From the NCBI GenBank assembly GCA_027306915.1, contig DAHUYW010000002.1, forward strand, positions 250-64,249: 64,000 nucleotides of DNA, read 5' to 3'. Under the pieces are notes generated by a model. That model ran no database searches and was not told the origin of the DNA. It saw nothing but the letters and a program-made list of their open reading frames with translations. This document shows positions 17,902 through 25,878 of the stretch, piece after piece. Positions within the stretch are counted from its first letter, which is position 1. Each line of letters begins with the position of its first letter. A program made the translations under genes and the position numbers. The DNA is from Spirochaetales bacterium. Lineage in GTDB: Bacteria; Spirochaetota; Spirochaetia; DAHUYW01.

Positions 17902-18342
17902 TCAGACGTCCTTCAGTTCTTTCAGCACGGAGATGATCTCCTCACGGTCCACCCCAAGCGCCTGCGCCTGCCGCAGCAGATCCTGGCAGAGCTCTTCGAT
18001 TCGCTTTCTAGTTCGCTCGGCCTCCCCTGCCACGTCGGGCTGGCTGTCGTTGACATAGGTGCCGCTTCCCACCTGGGTCTTCACCAACCCCCGAATCTCC
18101 AGCTCCGTATAGGCTTTGGCAATGGTGTTGGGGTTTATCTTCAGCGCAATCGCAAGGGCTCGGATCGTCGGGAGCTTGTCTCCGGGCTTGAGCCTGCCGG
18201 CCCCCACGTTGCGCTCGACGATTTGGACGATCTGCCGGTAGAACGGGACTCCGCTTTCGGTGTCGAGCCGAAAGCCGATTCCCAGCTCCCGGAAGGATCG
18301 CGGCATCTGGTCCAGTCCTTCGCGCGTTTCTCCATCCATCAT
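17902..18342 (-). CDS. GntR-family transcriptional regulator (YtrA type), operon repressor
   Basis: A 146-residue regulator. The winged helix-turn-helix is ~25-100 ('GVPFYRQIVQIVERNVGAG', 'KPGDKLPTIRALAIALKINP', 'NTIAKAYTELEIRGLVKTQ', 'GSGTYV'). A short C-terminal helical dimerisation region replaces a ligand domain, as in the YtrA subfamily that controls ABC-transporter operons. It is the first gene behind a strong promoter with two operator-like repeats (18377-18425), so it very probably represses its own operon. The ribosome site GAGGGAG precedes the start; a second ATG follows the first directly. Confidence 0.93.
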   Translation of the reverse strand: MMDGETREGLDQMPRSFRELGIGFRLDTESGVPFYRQIVQIVERNVGAGRLKPGDKLPTIRALAIALKINPNTIAKAYTELEIRGLVKTQVGSGTYVNDSQPDVAGEAERTRKRIEELCQDLLRQAQALGVDREEIISVLKELKDV

Positions 18343-18376
18343 GCGCTCCCTCGCTGAGCGAAGATAAATCTTCGAT

Positions 18377-18425
18377 TGTACTATTCTAATAGGTCAATTA
18401 TAAATGTACTATTACAATAAGTCAA
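18377..18425 (-). promoter_or_regulatory. Operon promoter with two operator repeats (GntR/YtrA-type)
   Basis: Read on the minus strand, TTGACT (18420-18425) and TATAAT (18397-18402) are separated by exactly 17 bases, a near-consensus sigma-70 promoter. Two 21-base direct repeats, 18377-18397 and 18405-18425 (18 of 21 identical, 28-base period), each start TGTACTATT on the plus strand. Each contains an inverted core: CTATTCTAATAG (18381-18392) and TATTACAATA (18410-18419). One core sits between -35 and -10, the other at the transcription start. Binding there would block RNA polymerase. The AT-rich block stands out from the GC-rich surroundings. Confidence 0.82.
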
Positions 18426-18677
18426 GTGGGAAGGCGGGAAAATCTTGAGGAATGTTGGGCCTCGCTGCGGCGCTCGCGGAAGCCATCGATGCGGAGATGT
18501 CAATCAGAAGGGGCTGGATTCCGCCGTGAGCGAGCCAGTGGGCCGGCATCACCTGCGGGCCCGGCAGGTTCGAAGGTGGTTTGCCGATGGCGCGCTGTAG
18601 CCGGCGCTCAGGGAGCTGACCCTTCCGCAGAGTGCGCTTCGGCACAGGGCAGACGTGCGGAGCGTCCACCCTGCGCG
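18426..18677. other. Gap without recognisable gene between the TPR gene and the GntR promoter
   Basis: The only open frame here (minus strand, up to 85 codons) gives a Pro/Ala-rich peptide with no domain I recognise and no good ribosome site. No terminator-like hairpin with a T run was seen after the TPR gene. I see nothing else to annotate. Confidence 0.4.
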
Positions 18678-20333
18678 TTATCCCTTCTCGGCCGCAAGCG
18701 CCGCCTTGACCTGCGGGTCGTCGGGGGCAATTGCGGCTGCCTGCTGCAGGTAGCGGGAGGCGGAGTCGGCGTCGCCCATTTGGCGATAAAGGCGGGCGAT
18801 GGCAAGAAGGGAGTAGACGTTGCCGAGGTTCTCCAGGAGTGATCTCTGCAGGTCGGCGAGCCTTGCGCGTGGGTCGCCTTCGAGGGTGCTTCGAAGATAG
18901 TAGAGGTCGCTGCGGGCGCTCGGGGTTGCGATCACCTTCAAGCCCGCTTCGACTGCGGCGCGGGCCTCACTTCGCTTGCCGGCATCTGTGAGCGCTTCGA
19001 TGTAGGGCAGGAGGAACTCGGCCTCTTTGGGATGTCGCGCGTAGAGCCGCTGCGCGTAGGTGAGCGCGCCCTTCGTATCGCCGAGGTTCGCGGAGACCAG
19101 GTAGGCCTGCTCGAGTGCGAGATCGGAGCTCGACAGCGGGAGAAGCTTGGCGAGATACTGGGAGGCCTTGGTCCAGTCCTTGTTCTTTATGGCGTCGTCG
19201 ATGAGCAGCTCGAGGCTGTCGACGCTGCCGGGATTGTCCTTCAGCGTCTGCACGATGTAGCGGCTTCCTTCGGTTGTTCGCCCGGCCTCGATGAGAGCCT
19301 TGCCATACTGATCTCCGATCTCCTGGTTGTTGGGAAAGAGCTTGACCCCGGCCTGGAGAACATCGAGGGACTGCAGCAGGCTTCCCTGCTCCCGCAGAAG
19401 CTTCGCCTTGAGAAGAATGAGCGGAGGATCCGGCGCCCCGAGCTTTTCAGCCGCGGCGATCTGATCGAGCGCCTTCCCGAAATCACCCTCGGCGTCCGAG
19501 ATCTGCGCGGCCAGGACCAGGGTGTCAACGCTCTTCGGGCTGGCGAGGAGCGCTCGACCTTCGGCGTTTCCGGCTTCGGTGAGCCTTCCTTGCGCAAGGA
19601 GGGTCCGAGCGTAGAGCCGCGCGATCTCAGCATCGGGCGGGAGCCCGGTGTAGAGCTGCGCGAGGATGACCTCCGCCTGCGCGAACGCCTTCTCGCGCAC
19701 TAGGATGCGCGCCTTTCCCACCGCCGCGGGATAGCAGGAGGGGGCAATCGCGAGAGCCCGATCGTAGCTCGCAATCGCATCCGCATCGTTGCCGCTGCGC
19801 TCGGCGAGGAAGCCCGAAAGGTAGGCGGGGAGGACCGAAAAGGAGTTGAGGGCTGCCGCGTGATCGAGGGCCTCCCGGGCCTGCTCGACGACCCCCTTAT
19901 TCTGAGTGTAGAGCACTGCTAGCGGCGGAAGAATCAAAGTGATGAAGGAGGCGTCCTTTTGGAGAACCGGGGCCCACCGACCCGACTCGATCGAACGAAA
20001 TATCGGGGGGTAGATGCTCGCGACCGGCGGCAGGATGGCATACTCCTCCTTGAGGTAGAGGGGATAGAGAATCTGAATCATCTTATAGGCAACGTAGGAA
20101 AGCTCGAGACCCCGGTCGGAGTACCCCTCGATGGATTGGCTCAAAGAGCTCTCCGCGCGCGTGAGCGATTCGGGCGAGGCTATGCCGATGTTGCGAATCG
20201 CCTCCTGGATCACCGTCTGGCTCGCGGTTGTCGTGGGGGCCGCCGCGCTGATGGGGGTCCCCCGCGGCGTGGTCGCGCAGGAGGCTATGCCCATGCCGAT
20301 GAGGAGAAGAAGTGGAATGCGAAGGCGCTTCAT
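18678..20333 (-). CDS. TPR-repeat lipoprotein
   Basis: A 551-residue lipoprotein: signal sequence with lipobox 'GIASC' (Cys19). A Thr/Ala-rich linker is followed by a helical N-terminal region. Tetratricopeptide-like repeats then run from about residue 165 to the end (for example 'AIASYDRALAIAPSCYPAAV', 'LQSLDVLQAGVKLFPNNQEI' and the final 'DSASRYLQQAAAIAPDDPQV'). TPR lipoproteins of this kind scaffold envelope complexes; the partner is unknown. The gene follows a small membrane protein by six bases and probably shares its transcript with the isocitrate dehydrogenase gene upstream. Confidence 0.85.
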   Translation of the reverse strand: MKRLRIPLLLLIGMGIASCATTPRGTPISAAAPTTTASQTVIQEAIRNIGIASPESLTRAESSLSQSIEGYSDRGLELSYVAYKMIQILYPLYLKEEYAILPPVASIYPPIFRSIESGRWAPVLQKDASFITLILPPLAVLYTQNKGVVEQAREALDHAAALNSFSVLPAYLSGFLAERSGNDADAIASYDRALAIAPSCYPAAVGKARILVREKAFAQAEVILAQLYTGLPPDAEIARLYARTLLAQGRLTEAGNAEGRALLASPKSVDTLVLAAQISDAEGDFGKALDQIAAAEKLGAPDPPLILLKAKLLREQGSLLQSLDVLQAGVKLFPNNQEIGDQYGKALIEAGRTTEGSRYIVQTLKDNPGSVDSLELLIDDAIKNKDWTKASQYLAKLLPLSSSDLALEQAYLVSANLGDTKGALTYAQRLYARHPKEAEFLLPYIEALTDAGKRSEARAAVEAGLKVIATPSARSDLYYLRSTLEGDPRARLADLQRSLLENLGNVYSLLAIARLYRQMGDADSASRYLQQAAAIAPDDPQVKAALAAEKG

Positions 20334-20339
20334 CGAAAC

Positions 20340-20879
20340 CTACGTCTTCTCCCTTCGCCGGCGCAGGAAGTGGCTTGCTAGAAAGATCAGCCCGAGGGCG
20401 ACGAGCAGCACCGGCCACCAGAGGACGGCAACCTTCGCGAAGGAGAGCCTGATGACCCCGAGGCTGAACGGCAGGAAAATGAGCGCGAGGAGGAGGATCG
20501 CGATCCCGGGGATCACGAGCGCGACGCGGGCGTTGCCCCGCTTCAGGAGGCCGTAGGGGATGATCGATGCCCCGGTAATCGCCATGAACACCGGCCATAC
20601 CTTAAGCAGCTCGCGCCAGGCAAGGAATCCCTCGCCAAGGACGAAGTAGAGCCCGCCGAGCCCCATGAACATTCCCGGGAAGACGTAGAACTCGGTGACT
20701 CTCCGCACGAAGGCAAGGTAGAGCAGCACGAACCCTCCTACGATGAAGAGCACTGGCCACAGCGCGGTGAGCCCCGGCAAGACGCCGGAGGTGAGCAGAA
20801 GGAGGCAGCCGCCGACCACGAAGAGGAGCACCCCCGTGACCAGGAGCACATTCGGAAACCGCCGCTTCTCGCTTTCCAT
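20340..20879 (-). CDS. Small integral membrane protein (LiaF-N/DUF5668-like)
   Basis: A 179-residue protein made almost entirely of hydrophobic helices: about six membrane segments in three hairpins, separated by short charged loops ('LAFVRRVTEF', 'AWRELLKVWP', 'LLKRGNAR'). The recurring 'G-hydrophobic-LWPVLFIVGG' and 'WWPVLLVALGLIFL' segments resemble the LiaF N-terminal/DUF5668 membrane domain found in many bacteria. No catalytic motif is visible. It sits between icd and the TPR lipoprotein gene with short spacing on both sides. Function unknown. Confidence 0.72.
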   Translation of the reverse strand: MESEKRRFPNVLLVTGVLLFVVGGCLLLLTSGVLPGLTALWPVLFIVGGFVLLYLAFVRRVTEFYVFPGMFMGLGGLYFVLGEGFLAWRELLKVWPVFMAITGASIIPYGLLKRGNARVALVIPGIAILLLALIFLPFSLGVIRLSFAKVAVLWWPVLLVALGLIFLASHFLRRRREKT

Positions 20880-20891
20880 CTCCTGCCTTCA

Positions 20892-22100
20892 CTACATGCT
20901 TTCGATCATCCGGTCGGCGTATTCGCTCGTGCGCACCTCGTGCGCCCCTTCCATGAGCCGTGCGAAATCGTAGGTGACGTTCTTGCTGCTTATCGCCCCG
21001 GTTATCCCCTTGTCGATGAGCTTCGCCGCCTCATCCCATCCAAGGTACTCGAACATCATCCGCCCGGAAAGGATGAGCGATCCCGGGTTAACCTTATCGA
21101 GCCCTGCGTATTTCGGCGCGGTGCCGTGGGTCGCCTCGAAGACCGCCACGCCGTTTTCGTAGTTGATGTTCGCTCCGGGAGCGATCCCGATCCCGCCCAC
21201 CTGCGCGGCGAGCGCGTCGGAGATGTAATCGCCGTTCAGGTTCATCGTCGCAATGATGTCGTACTCGGCCGGCCGGGTGAGAATCTGCTGGAGGAAGGCG
21301 TCGGCTATGACGTCTTTGACGAGGATCTTGCCGGCCGGGACCTTGCCGCCCACAAGCTCCTCCTGGGTCACCGTGATCGCCCCGAACTCCCTCTTCGCGA
21401 GCGCATAGCCCCACTCGCGGAAGGCGCCCTCGGTGAACTTCATGATGTTGCCCTTGTGCACGAAGGTAACGCTCTTTCGCCCGTGGTCGCGCGCGTACTC
21501 GATCGCCGCGCGCACAAGCCGCTCGGTGCCGGTACGGCTTATCGGCTTGATTCCCACCCCCGAGTCAGGGCGAACCTCCCAGCCCATCTCGTCCTTCAGG
21601 AATTTGATGAGCTTGGCGGTCTTGGGGTCGCCCTCCTTCGTCTCGTAGCCGGCATACACGTCCTCGGTGTTCTCGCGGAAGATGATCATGTCAACGAGCG
21701 AGGGCTCACGTACCGGCGACGGGATACCCGGATAGTGACGAACCGGGCGCTGGCACACGAAAAGGTCAAGCTTCTGCCGGAGGGTCACGTTGAGGCTGCG
21801 GATGCCGCCTCCGACCGGAGTCGTGAGCGGACCCTTGATGCCGACAAGATAGTGCTTGAACATTTCGAGCGTCTCGTTCGGCAGCCATTCTCCGGTCTTG
21901 CTGAACGCTTTCTCCCCTGCAAGCGCCTCCTTCCAGACTATCTTCCGCTTTCCACCGTAGGCCTTCCGAACGGCAACATCGAATACCCGCACCGCAGCCG
22001 CCCAGATGTCCGGGCCGGTGCCGTCCCCCTCGATGAACGGAATGACCGGATCATCGGGAACGACGATCCGGTTGCCCGACTTTGTGATGAGACTTTCCAT
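20892..22100 (-). CDS. icd: NADP-dependent isocitrate dehydrogenase
   Basis: A 402-residue TCA-cycle enzyme oxidising isocitrate to 2-oxoglutarate. It belongs to the homodimeric bacterial type close to E. coli Icd. Substrate residues appear in '[14 protein letters not shown]' (Ser102, Asn104, Arg108). The metal/substrate region contains '[20 protein letters not shown]'. The cofactor loop '[12 protein letters not shown]' has the Lys-Tyr pair that marks NADP rather than NAD preference. AAGGAG precedes the ATG. A clear promoter lies at 22135-22163 and the gene is divergent from a lipoprotein gene. Confidence 0.96.
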   Translation of the reverse strand: MESLITKSGNRIVVPDDPVIPFIEGDGTGPDIWAAAVRVFDVAVRKAYGGKRKIVWKEALAGEKAFSKTGEWLPNETLEMFKHYLVGIKGPLTTPVGGGIRSLNVTLRQKLDLFVCQRPVRHYPGIPSPVREPSLVDMIIFRENTEDVYAGYETKEGDPKTAKLIKFLKDEMGWEVRPDSGVGIKPISRTGTERLVRAAIEYARDHGRKSVTFVHKGNIMKFTEGAFREWGYALAKREFGAITVTQEELVGGKVPAGKILVKDVIADAFLQQILTRPAEYDIIATMNLNGDYISDALAAQVGGIGIAPGANINYENGVAVFEATHGTAPKYAGLDKVNPGSLILSGRMMFEYLGWDEAAKLIDKGITGAISSKNVTYDFARLMEGAHEVRTSEYADRMIESM

Positions 22101-22134
22101 GAATTGCTACTCCTTGGCGCACTTTCAGACGACA

Positions 22135-22163
22135 ATTCTAACGAAAAGACCCAGCCTTGCCAA
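22135..22163 (-). promoter_or_regulatory. Promoter of icd
   Basis: On the minus strand TTGGCA (22158-22163) and TAGAAT (22135-22140) are 17 bases apart. Transcription would begin about 25-30 bases before the icd ATG, with an AAGGAG ribosome site in the leader. The -35 region overlaps one copy of a 12-base repeat described separately. Confidence 0.72.
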
Positions 22164-22286
22164 CCAAGCACATCGCGTTTTGAACCGCAAGGGGGTGTCG
22201 AGAGTGTGAGCACAACGGCCTACCATGGTGCAAAACGCGCACGTGCCTCCACCAAAGTCGATTGTGAGCCGGTGTTGCCAACCAAG
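22157..22286. repeat. 12-base direct repeat in the icd/lipoprotein divergent promoter region
   Basis: TTGCCAACCAAG occurs at 22157-22168 and again at 22275-22286. The first copy covers the icd -35 box on the minus strand, the second supplies the -35 (TTGCCA) of the plus-strand lipoprotein gene. Two exact copies in about 130 bases may be a shared regulator site or chance. Confidence 0.45.
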
Positions 22287-22303
22287 GGGCTCCGTGGTAG
22301 TAT
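22275..22303 (+). promoter_or_regulatory. Promoter of the lipoprotein gene at 22314 (leaderless-like)
   Basis: TTGCCA (22275-22280), a 17-base spacer and TAGTAT (22298-22303). The ATG at 22314 is only ten bases after the -10 box, leaving at most a few untranslated bases and no ribosome site. Confidence 0.6.
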
Positions 22304-22313
22304 CCGTCGGCGT

Positions 22314-23384
22314 ATGAAAACGGCTGTTTGTGCTCTCCTCACGCTTTCCATGGCCGTTGTGCTCTTCGCGAGCTGCAGTTTTTCCAGGTCGTACTTCGTG
22401 GTCGGCGGTCATGTACAGCGCCAGGAGCTCTCCCAGATGCTCGCCGGCGTCGATGACGGCCACACCTCCTATGAGACTCGGTTCGTCTATGTCGAGCAGA
22501 TCACGACGACCCTGCGCTCCCATGGAGACGCCGACCGGCTCAATCTCTTCCTTACCGACTATGTTCGCAAGCACCCGAAGGATCCCTATGACGCCTACTA
22601 TCTGTACGTCGTCGCGCAGGACTATGACGCGGCGGGTGCCTCTCCTTTCGCCGCGGCCTACTACGACCGCATAGTCGAGAACTATCCGGACCTTCTTGTC
22701 CGCGGCAAGTCATTGCACTATCTCTGCCTCACGCGGCTCATCAAGATCACCAAAGACCCGCAGGCGCGTGTCGGCTACTACAAGGATCTCATTGCGCGCT
22801 TCGCCGACAAGATTCAAATGGGACCAACCTACTATTTCCTCGGTGAGACCTACGGCGAGCTGCACGAATGGGACCTCGAGCTGCAGGCCTTCAAGAACTA
22901 CCTGAGCTACCCCGATGTGCCGATCCCCGATCATCCTGACGCCCGCAATGAGGTTACCTACTTCGTGAGCTTCTACGACTATCCGAAGAAGAACTGGGTC
23001 ATGCCAAGCCTTTCCGATCTCGTAAACGCGATACGTTCCGCGATCAACAACCAGAACGTCTCGCTTCTCCTCCATTATCAGGCGAAGGTTGGCTTCTTCG
23101 TCCGCTCTTGGGAATCGGGGGACACCCCCACTCCCGACGATCCGGAGTTCCTCACGGACTTCGGTGTCTTCATGAATCCTTCGGTGTGGGTCTCCGATAC
23201 CCTCGACGCGAACTCCCAGGAGGCGTATCTCCGCACCGGCGGTTGGACCTATCGCATCGAAACCTGGTATCTCTATTTTCGCAGAGTCAACTTCCCCGCC
23301 GATCCGAATGTCCAGGGTCAGTGGGAGTGGGCGGGCATCTATTTCGGAGATAAGCCGTTTTCGGGCCCGCAATCGAATCATTGA
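22314..23384 (+). CDS. Lipoprotein of unknown function with helical repeat architecture
   Basis: A 356-residue lipoprotein. The signal sequence ends in a lipobox-like 'LFASC' near Cys20. The mature part is predominantly helical with Tyr-rich amphipathic repeats ('DPYDAYYLYVVAQDYDAAGA', 'PFAAAYYDRIVENYPDLLV', 'GPTYYFLGETYGELHEWDLE'), resembling TPR or Sel1-like spacing. The C-terminal ~120 residues differ and end in a Trp/Tyr-rich segment ('RTGGWTYRIETWYLYFRRV'). The open frame extends far upstream, but the lipoprotein signal and the promoter at 22275 fix the ATG at 22314. It starts a plus-strand envelope cluster. No specific function can be given. Confidence 0.8.
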   Translation: MKTAVCALLTLSMAVVLFASCSFSRSYFVVGGHVQRQELSQMLAGVDDGHTSYETRFVYVEQITTTLRSHGDADRLNLFLTDYVRKHPKDPYDAYYLYVVAQDYDAAGASPFAAAYYDRIVENYPDLLVRGKSLHYLCLTRLIKITKDPQARVGYYKDLIARFADKIQMGPTYYFLGETYGELHEWDLELQAFKNYLSYPDVPIPDHPDARNEVTYFVSFYDYPKKNWVMPSLSDLVNAIRSAINNQNVSLLLHYQAKVGFFVRSWESGDTPTPDDPEFLTDFGVFMNPSVWVSDTLDANSQEAYLRTGGWTYRIETWYLYFRRVNFPADPNVQGQWEWAGIYFGDKPFSGPQSNH

Positions 23385-23420
23385 TCGGCGCACCTGGAGT
23401 GCGCGTGGTGACCAACATTG

Positions 23421-24965
23421 ATGATGACTGCAAGCGACCGATTGTCACGGCTGGTGGCGGGAGCTCTCGTGTTTCTCATTGCCGCAGCCCCCGTCTTTTC
23501 CCAGGCCCTTCCGGAAGGTCGCGACCGAAACGAAAGGACCCGTCCTCCGATGGCCCTCGGCGACGAGGCCCGGTCGTCCGGAAGCGTCGAGCAGCCTGTC
23601 GCCGCAACCGGCTACGAGCTCGCAAGCTACACCCCCTCCGCGGACGCGGTCGCCGGAAGCGCGGCACGAACCGATAGTGCCGCTCTCTCGGACGCTGGCC
23701 CTTCATCCTTCGTTACTTTTCCGGAGGGTCCGGCCCTCCCGCCCCGGCAGACCCACGAAGGACCGGAAGTGTTTTCCATCGACATGCCGATGAACGGGCT
23801 GCTCTCCTACTACCTTTCCTATTACACCTCGCCCGAGGGGATCCAGTGGCTCGGCTACGTGCTCCAGCGCGCGCGGCCCTTTCTCGATTTCATCGCGCAG
23901 CGCATCCAGCACTACCACATGCCGCCGGAGCTGGCCTACCTTCCCATCGTAGAATCGACCTTCAATCCGTACGCCGTTTCCTACAGCGGCGCGGCGGGGC
24001 TGTGGCAGCTTATGACGAACAGCATCGACCCGTCGACGATGCGGATAAACGAATGGGAGGACGATCGATTCGATTTCTGGAAGGCCACCGATGCATCGCT
24101 ACAGAAGCTCGAATACAACTACCAGGTCCTCGGTGATTGGCTCCTCGCTCTCGCCGCATACAACAGCGGGCTCGGGACTATCATCTATCTAGTGCAAAAG
24201 ACGGGGATTCACGACTTCTGGACCTTGGCCGCAGACGGCTATCTCCCCTACGAGACCAAGCAGTACGTCCCGAAGTTCCTCGCCATAGCCGCCGTCGCGA
24301 GCTATGCCGGACGACACGGCATACCTCTCGACTGGGACCCCCCGGTTCAGTGGGAGCGCATCAGGCTCGATCAGGCTGTCGATCTTCGCATCCTCGCACG
24401 CGACGCGGGGGTCGATCTCCAGGCTCTGCTCGAGGGGAACGCAGAGCTGCGCTACGACATCACGCCCCCGCCGGGTGGACTCCCCTTCTATCTCAAGGTG
24501 CCGAAGCAAGATGTGTCGGCCATCACCGCCACGCTGAAGGATCAGCAGTTCAAGCTGATGCGGTTCTACATCTATACGGTCGGCTCGGGCGACACCCTTT
24601 ACGATCTTTCGCGCTACTACGGTGTTCCGGTCTCGATGATTCTGCAGTATAATCCGAGCGTGCAGCCTCGTTTCCTCCAGATAGGCACGCGTCTCGTCAT
24701 TCCCGGCATCAAAGAGGTGCCCCCCTACCGGCGCCCGGCCGTAGCCCAGACGGCCGCGGTCCAGCCCACCGGCCCGATCGGACCCTTCACCGGGACCTAC
24801 CGCGTTGAGACCGGCGACACCCTCTGGAGCATCGCCCAGCGCTACAGCACCACTCCCGAAGCGCTCGCGCGAGCGAACGGCATTGCAGTCACCGGTATCC
24901 TCGCGATCGGGACCACCCTTCACGTTCCCCAAACGAGCGGACTTCTCGAAGCGAGCATGCCGTGA
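23421..24965 (+). CDS. mltD: Lytic murein transglycosylase with two LysM domains (MltD-like)
   Basis: An exported enzyme of about 514 residues that cleaves peptidoglycan glycan strands. After a signal peptide (to ~30) and a low-complexity stretch comes an SLT/MltD catalytic domain. Its 'ELAYLPIVESTFNPYAVSYS' holds the catalytic Glu (about 178), with 'GAAGLWQLM' and 'ALAAYNSGLG' as the other signatures. Two LysM domains follow ('IYTVGSGDTLYDLSRYYGVP' and 'YRVETGDTLWSIAQRYSTTP') for wall binding. TTG-ATG-ATG are consecutive candidates at 23418-23426; the first ATG is given. The stop overlaps the next start (GTGA), implying coupling. Confidence 0.93.
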   Translation: MMTASDRLSRLVAGALVFLIAAAPVFSQALPEGRDRNERTRPPMALGDEARSSGSVEQPVAATGYELASYTPSADAVAGSAARTDSAALSDAGPSSFVTFPEGPALPPRQTHEGPEVFSIDMPMNGLLSYYLSYYTSPEGIQWLGYVLQRARPFLDFIAQRIQHYHMPPELAYLPIVESTFNPYAVSYSGAAGLWQLMTNSIDPSTMRINEWEDDRFDFWKATDASLQKLEYNYQVLGDWLLALAAYNSGLGTIIYLVQKTGIHDFWTLAADGYLPYETKQYVPKFLAIAAVASYAGRHGIPLDWDPPVQWERIRLDQAVDLRILARDAGVDLQALLEGNAELRYDITPPPGGLPFYLKVPKQDVSAITATLKDQQFKLMRFYIYTVGSGDTLYDLSRYYGVPVSMILQYNPSVQPRFLQIGTRLVIPGIKEVPPYRRPAVAQTAAVQPTGPIGPFTGTYRVETGDTLWSIAQRYSTTPEALARANGIAVTGILAIGTTLHVPQTSGLLEASMP

Positions 24966-25858
24966 AGACAGGAATGCTCCTCATCGCCCTGGCCGGCGCA
25001 TTCCTCGCGCCCGCCGCGCTTTCCGCTCAGGACGAGACCGCGGCGGCTTCCCTTCCTGTGCCAAGCTACGTGAGCAGCGTCGATTGGCAGAAGGGAGTGG
25101 TGTCGATTGATGCGAGGATCGACCTCACGGGCTTCTCGCAGGTGCTGCCGAGCGCCCGCTCCCAGGGCGAGCAGATCATTGCCCACTCGGCTTCGGAGAT
25201 GCTCGAAGATGCGCTCTTTCCGATACCGGTTGACTCCTACCAGACCGTCGGGAGCCTCTCGCTATCCGATCCGGCGACGATGTCGGCGGTGATGGGGATT
25301 CTCACTCCCGGCGACAAGCAATACTCCGTCCTCTCGCGCAACCTGAAGAGTCTCGTGGTCCGCTATCAGATCCCTCTCTTTCCCGACCTCGGCTCGATCT
25401 TCGTCCACCAGACGCAGGCAAATCCGCCGCTTCCTCCGCTCGGCTTTGTCCCGACGACGAGATTCAGCGGGATCGTGATCTATGCGAAGGGAGAGCTGCC
25501 GGTTCACGGAGAGAGCCGGAGCGCCCGTCTCGCTCCCTGCCTTTTCCCGCGGATTTGGGACGAGAACATGGATCTGGTGGCGTCGGCGAAGACGGTCGAC
25601 CCTTCGGTCCTCCGGGAGGGCGGGGTGGCGGCCTACAGCGACTCAACCTCGCTGGGGGCCTTCACCGCGCGGATCGGCTCGGTCCCCTTTCAGACGGTGG
25701 CGACCGGGATCTTCGGCAAGTACGACACCGACGTGATCATCTCGAATGAGGCTGCGCGGGAGCTCCTCGCGAGCCCGGACAATATCAACCTCATCACGGA
25801 GGGGAAGATCCTCATCATCGCGGACCTCCCTCCCGTGACCGTCACCCCCGCACCATAG
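24962..25858 (+). CDS. Secreted protein of unknown function coupled to the transglycosylase gene
   Basis: A 298-residue protein with a signal peptide (cleavage near SAQ-D) and a mature domain I do not recognise. Notable patterns are 'VSSVDWQKGVVSIDARIDLT', a Gln/Glu/Arg-rich helix after it, 'GIVIYAKGELPVHGESRSAR', 'LFPRIWDENMDLV' and 'ISNEAARELLASPDNINLIT', giving a mixed alpha/beta layout. The LPP-rich C-terminus ends 'TVTPAP'. The GTG start overlaps the mltD stop. I suspect a conserved periplasmic protein of spirochaete-like bacteria acting with the transglycosylase, but no catalytic motif is visible. Confidence 0.78.
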   Translation: MKTGMLLIALAGAFLAPAALSAQDETAAASLPVPSYVSSVDWQKGVVSIDARIDLTGFSQVLPSARSQGEQIIAHSASEMLEDALFPIPVDSYQTVGSLSLSDPATMSAVMGILTPGDKQYSVLSRNLKSLVVRYQIPLFPDLGSIFVHQTQANPPLPPLGFVPTTRFSGIVIYAKGELPVHGESRSARLAPCLFPRIWDENMDLVASAKTVDPSVLREGGVAAYSDSTSLGAFTARIGSVPFQTVATGIFGKYDTDVIISNEAARELLASPDNINLITEGKILIIADLPPVTVTPAP

Positions 25859-25878
25859 GGGCCTTGAGGTAGAGGAAC

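Noticed and set aside
18412..18669. 85-codon minus-strand frame before the GntR promoter
   Set aside because: No domain, no good ribosome site, Pro/Ala-rich composition, and it would begin far from any promoter.
20940..22313. Upstream extension of the lipoprotein frame across icd
   Set aside because: The extension is antisense to isocitrate dehydrogenase. The lipoprotein signal and the promoter at 22275-22303 place the start at 22314.
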